Source of the DNA: JBDTYT01 sp040005555
GTDB taxonomy: Bacteria > Actinomycetota > UBA4738 > HRBIN12
Reading direction: 5' to 3'
Assembly (NCBI GenBank): GCA_040005555.1
Contig: JBDTYT010000003.1
Span: 1 to 53,506, forward strand
DNA: 53,506 bases
Shown: piece by piece, positions 49,635 to 53,506 of the stretch
Position numbering within the stretch: the stretch's first letter is position 1
How the letters are laid out: the number at the start of each line of letters is the position of its first letter
Program-made: the position numbers and the translations under genes
Notes under the pieces: model-generated
Database searches by the model: none
What the model saw: only the letters and a program-made list of their open reading frames with translations
What the model was told of the DNA's origin: nothing

Positions 49635-52598
49635 TTGACCGGATCGAGCTTCGTCCATCTCCACACCCACACGGAGTTCTCGCTGCTGGACGGCGCATCG
49701 CGCATCGACGCGCTCTTCCAGCGTGCCCGTGAGTACGACATGCCGGCGCTGGCCATCACCGACCACGGCGCCATGTTCGGGGCGCTCCAGTTCTACGAGG
49801 CGGGCAACGCGGCGGGTGTGAACCCCATCGTCGGGGTGGAGACCTACGTCGCCCCTGCCTCGCGGTTCGAGCGGGCACCCGGCGAGAGCGAGGAGAAGTA
49901 CCGCCACCTCACGATCCTCGCGCGGGATGAGACCGGCTATCGGAACCTGCTGCGTCTGGTCACGGACGCCCACCTCGAGGGCTTCTACCATCGGCCGCGC
50001 ATCGATAAGGAGCTCCTCGCACAGCGCTCCGAGGGCCTGATCGGCCTCTCAGGGTGCCTGGCCTCGGAGGTATCACAGCTCCTCCTGCAGGGCCAGGACC
50101 GCAGGGCCGCCGAGGTCGCCGGCTCGTACCGTGACATCTTCGGTCCAGATCGTTTCTTCATCGAGCTGCAGGACCACGGCCTGCCCGAGCAGCGGCAGAT
50201 CCTGCCCAAGCTGATCGAACTCGCGGATGCGACCGGCCTTCGCCTCGTCGCGACGAACGACCTGCATTACACCGAGAAGGTGGACGCCAAACCCCACGAC
50301 GTCTTGCTGTGCATCCAGCAGCAGAAGGTGCAGACCGACACGAACCGATTGCGCTTCGACTCGGACGAGTTCTATCTGAAGAGCGCCGACGCGATGCGCG
50401 AGGTGTTCCGGGAGCGGCCCGACGCCTGCGACAACACCTTGCTCGTCGCCGAGATGTGCGACCTGCAGCTCCGCTACGGCGAGCTCCACCTGCCTCGGTT
50501 CGAGCCTCCCGACGGCGAGCCGCTCGAGGTGTACCTGCGGCGACTCGTGCTCGAAGGGGCTGCCGTGCGGTACGGCGAGCTCACCCCCGAGGTCATGACC
50601 CGCGTCGATCACGAGCTCGAGGTCATCCGAACGATGGGGTTCTCCGGCTACTTCCTCATCGTGTGGGACCTCATCCGGTTCGCTCGCGAGAGCGGCATCC
50701 GCGTGGGACCGGGCCGGGGCTCGGCCGCCGGCTCCGTGGTCTCGTACGCACTGCGGATCACGGACCTGGACCCCCTGAAATACGGCCTCATCTTCGAGCG
50801 GTTCTTGAACCCGGATCGCAAGCAGATGCCCGACATCGACATGGACTTCGACGAGCGCCGGCGGGACGAGGTCATCCGCTACGTGGCCGCGAAGTACGGG
50901 TCGGATCACGTGGCGCAGATCATCACGTTCCAGACGATCAAGGGAAAGCAGGGGATCCGCGACGCCGCGCGCGTGCTCGGGTTCCCGGCCAGCGTCGGTG
51001 ACCGCCTCTGCAAGATGTACCCCCCGGCGGTACTCGGCCGTGAGAAGTCGATCGAGGACGCGCTGAAGGAGTCGCCCGAGCTCGCCGACGCCTACGCGAA
51101 AGAGCCCGAGTCGACCGAGATCGTCGATACGGCTCGGGCGCTCGAAGGCCTCCGCCGCGAGGACTCGGTCCATGCCGCCGGGGTCGTGATCGGCGACGCC
51201 CCGCTCGTGAACTACCTGCCGTTGAAACTCTCGAAAGACTCACGCGATGATTCGCGACGCATCGTCACGCAGTTCGACATGCACGGGGTCGAGAAGCTCG
51301 GCCTGTTGAAGATGGACTTCCTCGGGCTGCGGAACCTGTCGGTCATCGAGGACACGCTCGGGCTCCTGCGGCGCACGAGCGTCGAGCTCGACATCGACCA
51401 CGTCCCGCTGGACGATCCCGGTGTCTACCAGATGCTGCAGGCGGGCGACACGACGGGCGTGTTCCAGATGGAGAGCCCGGGGATGCGCTCGCTCATCAAG
51501 CTCCTCGCGCCCGATCGCTTCGAGGACATCATGGCCCTCGTGGCCCTGTACCGGCCCGGCCCGCTGAACGCCGGGATGCACACCGAATACGCGGAGCGCA
51601 AGCACGGGCGCCGCAAGGTCCAGTACGCGCACCCCAACCTCGAAGACATCTTGCGCGGCACGTACGGGGTCATGGTCTACCAGGAGCAGATCATGCAGAT
51701 CGCCGTCCGCATGGCGGACTACTCCATGGGACAGGCCGACGAGCTGCGGCGTGTCATGTCGAAGAAGAAGCGCGAGCTCATCGGGGCCGAGCGCGAGAAG
51801 TTCGCGGCCGGGTGTGCAGAACAGGGGTATTCGGAGCGGCTGGCGAAGGAGCTCTTCGATCAGATCGAGCCGTTCGCCGACTACGGCTTCCCGGCGGCGC
51901 ACGCCTGCGCGTACGGCTACGTCGCGTATCAGACCGCGTACCTGAAGCACCACCATCCCGTCGAGTACATGTCGGCCGTCCTCACGAGCGTGAAGGACGA
52001 CAAGGACAAGAAGCCCTTCTACCTGAACGCCTGCCGGCTCATGGGCCTGCACGTCCTGCCGCCCGATGTGAACGAGTCCGAGCTGGACTTCTCGCCGGCG
52101 CTCGGCAACGAGCGCCAGATCCGCTATGGCCTCTCGGCCGTCCGCAACGTGGGTACCGGCGCCGTGACGCAGATCATCGAGTCGCGTCGTTCGAAGGGTG
52201 CGTTCACGGGATTCGCCGACTTCTGCCGCAAGGTCGATCCGGGGGTCCTCACGAAGAAGGTCATCGAGAGCCTCGTCCTCGCCGGCGCGTTCGACTCGCT
52301 CGGCTACACGCGGCGGGGTCTGCACGAGCATCAGGAGAAGGTGTCGGCGCCGATCGCCGCCGAGCGCAAGGCCGAGGCGCTCGGCCAGTTCTCTCTCTTC
52401 GGCGGCAGCGAGCGGGCCGCGAGCGAGATCGACGAGTCCGTCGTACGAGGTCCCGAGTTCGACAAGCGCACGCTGCTGCGCCTCGAGAAGGAGATGCTCG
52501 GACAGTTCGTGACCGATCACCCACTGCTCGAGATCAAAGATGCCATGGCGGCTCAGGCCGACATGGAGATCGGCGACGTCGCCGCGCTCGGAGACTGA
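49635..52598 (+). CDS. dnaE1: DNA polymerase III alpha subunit, replicative; stops early at an in-frame TGA
   Basis: A 987-aa catalytic subunit of the replicase. Intact PHP domain (FVHLHTHTEFSLLDG, ITDHGAMFG), polymerase palm GPGRGSAAGSVVSYAL, PDIDMDFDERRRDEV (catalytic Asp400/Asp402) and KMDFLGLRNL, then GVFQMESPGMRSL, LYRPGPLNAGM, MSKKKRELI, FPAAHACAYGYVAYQTAYLK, and the internal clamp-binding motif QFSLF (918-922). The chain ends ...GDVAALGD at TGA 52596-52598, where a DnaE normally runs straight into its OB fold; that part follows in the same frame at 52605. Start TTG/GTG-type at 49635 (MTGSSFVHLHTH); SD weak. See findings for the interruption. Confidence 0.93.
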   Translation: MTGSSFVHLHTHTEFSLLDGASRIDALFQRAREYDMPALAITDHGAMFGALQFYEAGNAAGVNPIVGVETYVAPASRFERAPGESEEKYRHLTILARDETGYRNLLRLVTDAHLEGFYHRPRIDKELLAQRSEGLIGLSGCLASEVSQLLLQGQDRRAAEVAGSYRDIFGPDRFFIELQDHGLPEQRQILPKLIELADATGLRLVATNDLHYTEKVDAKPHDVLLCIQQQKVQTDTNRLRFDSDEFYLKSADAMREVFRERPDACDNTLLVAEMCDLQLRYGELHLPRFEPPDGEPLEVYLRRLVLEGAAVRYGELTPEVMTRVDHELEVIRTMGFSGYFLIVWDLIRFARESGIRVGPGRGSAAGSVVSYALRITDLDPLKYGLIFERFLNPDRKQMPDIDMDFDERRRDEVIRYVAAKYGSDHVAQIITFQTIKGKQGIRDAARVLGFPASVGDRLCKMYPPAVLGREKSIEDALKESPELADAYAKEPESTEIVDTARALEGLRREDSVHAAGVVIGDAPLVNYLPLKLSKDSRDDSRRIVTQFDMHGVEKLGLLKMDFLGLRNLSVIEDTLGLLRRTSVELDIDHVPLDDPGVYQMLQAGDTTGVFQMESPGMRSLIKLLAPDRFEDIMALVALYRPGPLNAGMHTEYAERKHGRRKVQYAHPNLEDILRGTYGVMVYQEQIMQIAVRMADYSMGQADELRRVMSKKKRELIGAEREKFAAGCAEQGYSERLAKELFDQIEPFADYGFPAAHACAYGYVAYQTAYLKHHHPVEYMSAVLTSVKDDKDKKPFYLNACRLMGLHVLPPDVNESELDFSPALGNERQIRYGLSAVRNVGTGAVTQIIESRRSKGAFTGFADFCRKVDPGVLTKKVIESLVLAGAFDSLGYTRRGLHEHQEKVSAPIAAERKAEALGQFSLFGGSERAASEIDESVVRGPEFDKRTLLRLEKEMLGQFVTDHPLLEIKDAMAAQADMEIGDVAALGD

Positions 52599-52604
52599 GA
52601 CCTC

Positions 52605-53189
52605 GTGACCGTGGGCGGGATCGTCGCGGCGGTGCAGCGCAAGTACACGAAGAAGGGCGAGCCGTACGCGGTGTTCCGGATCGAGGATCTGGCGGGCGGC
52701 GTCTCGGCGATCGCGTTCCCATCGGTGTACGAGCTCGTCCCGACCCTGATCGAGATCGACGCCATCGTCCTCGTGAAGGGGCGCGTGGACCTGCGCGGGC
52801 GGGAGCTCCAGCTGCGCGTCGTGGAGATCCGAGAGCCCGACCTCGGCGGACCCACGGTCCAGGCGATGCCGCAAGGCCTCCTCGTGGTCGATCTGGCCGC
52901 GGCGAGCTGCACGAACGCCGTGATCGCGAAGCTGAAGGAGCTGCTCGGCGCGCACCCAGGCACCACGCCTGTGCACGTCCGGTTCCTCTCCTCGAACGGG
53001 GTGACCCCACTCGAGGTCGGAAGCTTCCGCGTGAACCCCGGGCCCGGGTTGCTCTCGGAGCTCCGATTGCTGCTCGGGGCGCGGGCGGCACGCCTGGAGC
53101 CGGTCCTTGCCGTTCCCGCCACGCCGATCGTGAGCGTCCCCGAAGCGGAGCAGGTTCCCGCGGGGATCCACCGACCGACCGCCGGGTAG
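52605..53189 (+). CDS. Detached OB-fold and C-terminal domain of DnaE1
   Basis: A 194-aa frame beginning at GTG 52605, 6 bases after the dnaE1 stop and in the same reading frame. VTVGGIVAAVQRKYTKKGEPYAVFRIEDLAGGVSAIAFPSVYELV is the DnaE OB domain that contacts single-stranded DNA; the remainder (VQAMPQGLLVVDLAAASCTNAVIAKLKELLGAHPG...) is the C-terminal domain that binds tau/SSB in other bacteria. GGAG lies 12 bases before the GTG, a poor distance. Either it is the rest of one gene broken by a point change, or it is translated separately by termination-reinitiation. Confidence 0.8.
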   Translation: MTVGGIVAAVQRKYTKKGEPYAVFRIEDLAGGVSAIAFPSVYELVPTLIEIDAIVLVKGRVDLRGRELQLRVVEIREPDLGGPTVQAMPQGLLVVDLAAASCTNAVIAKLKELLGAHPGTTPVHVRFLSSNGVTPLEVGSFRVNPGPGLLSELRLLLGARAARLEPVLAVPATPIVSVPEAEQVPAGIHRPTAG

Positions 53190-53198
53190 GTTCCCGCG

Positions 53199-53506
53199 AT
53201 GTCCCTGCAGGTCATCCCCGCGATCGACATCGCCGCAGGGCGGTTGGCGCGGCTCTCGGCCAAGGGCATCGTGCCGGTCGACGCGTACGGCGGTGACCCC
53301 GTCGCCGCGGCGCGCGCCTTCGTGGAAGCGGGGCCGTCGTGGATCCACGTCGTCGACCTCGACATGGCCCTGACCGGGGAGGCGCGGAACCTCGCGACCC
53401 TCACCGACATCGCGTCACTCGGTGTTCCCATCCAAGCGAGCGGCGGCATCACTACGGAGCTTCAGGTGGATGAGGCGCTCTCGGCGGGGGCCTCGCGCGC
53501 GGTCGT
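53199..53506 (+). CDS. hisA: HisA-like phosphoribosylformimino-AICAR-phosphate isomerase, 5' part
   Basis: The first 102 codons of a TIM-barrel protein: LQVIPAIDIAAGRLARLSAKG (HisA strand 1 with catalytic-type Asp in AID), WIHVVDLDMALTGEARN (strand 2, phosphate-side VVDLDxA) and PIQASGGITTELQVDEAL (strand 3). Fourth step of histidine synthesis, or PriA-type dual enzyme in Actinobacteria. The second catalytic Asp is beyond the window, so HisA and PriA cannot be told apart. ATG 53199, 9 bases after the DnaE1 C-terminal frame. Confidence 0.85.
   Translation, partial: MSLQVIPAIDIAAGRLARLSAKGIVPVDAYGGDPVAAARAFVEAGPSWIHVVDLDMALTGEARNLATLTDIASLGVPIQASGGITTELQVDEALSAGASRAV

Noticed and set aside
52596..52598. 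TGA as selenocysteine or as Trp (alternative code) in dnaE1
   Set aside because: TGA ends many clear genes in the window, no SECIS-like hairpin is evident directly behind it, and DnaE has no Sec or conserved Trp at this linker.
1..53506. tRNA or rRNA genes, insertion sequences, prophage genes
   Set aside because: No cloverleaf with a GTTCRA T-arm, rRNA core sequence, transposase or integrase motif was recognised by eye; a tRNAscan/Infernal run would be needed to exclude small RNAs.

Overview
The window is a GC-rich bacterial chromosome segment, densely packed with genes on both strands. It looks like an uncultured or poorly characterised member of the Actinomycetota. Supporting signs are the division cluster ending ftsQ-ftsZ-yggS-sepF-yggT-divIVA with no ftsA, a perfect actinobacterial-type LexA box (TCGAAC-N4-GTTCGA), an Ile T-box leader in front of ileS, MurE with the meso-DAP motif DNPR, GTG/TTG starts, and DUF3040, DUF6504 and DnaE2 proteins. 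I would not assign it below phylum from sequence reading alone. No rRNA, tRNA, CRISPR array, insertion sequence or prophage was recognised.

Layout. 1-12.1 kb is a mixed metabolic region: a PASTA-type Ser/Thr kinase (cut by the window edge), a membrane protein with a degenerate site-2-protease-like motif, thiE overlapping a PurM/HypE-fold gene, a GNAT acetyltransferase, a PfkB sugar kinase, a DUF2304-glycosyltransferase, an SQD1-type UDP-sulfoquinovose synthase, a SufS-like PLP enzyme, a DUF402 protein, a fused formiminotransferase-cyclodeaminase and an NTF2-like protein.

12.1-18.0 kb is an apparent SOS mutagenesis operon. A consensus-like promoter is followed by a perfect 16-bp LexA palindrome, then DUF6504, a metallo-beta-lactamase-fold protein, dnaE2 and dinB, closed by a nested inverted repeat. 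ImuA and ImuB are absent from the cassette; a canonical Pol IV takes the place of ImuB. DnaE2 has lost PHP metal ligands and carries two low-complexity insertions.

18.0-24.5 kb holds a DUF3040 membrane protein, a MerR-like regulator, a MoxR-DUF58-transglutaminase operon on the minus strand, and an HNH endonuclease.

24.5-42.9 kb is the dcw cluster: mraZ, a previously easy-to-miss 38-codon membrane ORF, rsmH, ftsL, ftsI, murE, murF, mraY, murD, ftsW, murG, murC, murB, ftsQ, then ftsZ with its own AT-rich tandem promoters, yggS, sepF, yggT, divIVA and a small membrane protein. Most junctions from mraZ to ftsQ are 4-base ATGA/GTGA overlaps, so the cluster is probably one translationally coupled transcript under MraZ control. 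Together these genes make lipid II, cross-link septal murein and place the Z-ring.

42.9-53.5 kb holds ileS (minus strand, T-box controlled), a DksA/TraR-like protein missing one zinc cysteine, lspA, an RluD-type pseudouridine synthase, a RecB-like nuclease, the replicative dnaE1, and the start of hisA. DnaE1 is interrupted by a single in-frame TGA that separates the polymerase (987 aa) from its OB-fold/C-terminal part in the same frame. This is either a single-base mutation or sequencing error (GGA to TGA), or a genuinely split polymerase, and it is the sharpest anomaly in the window.
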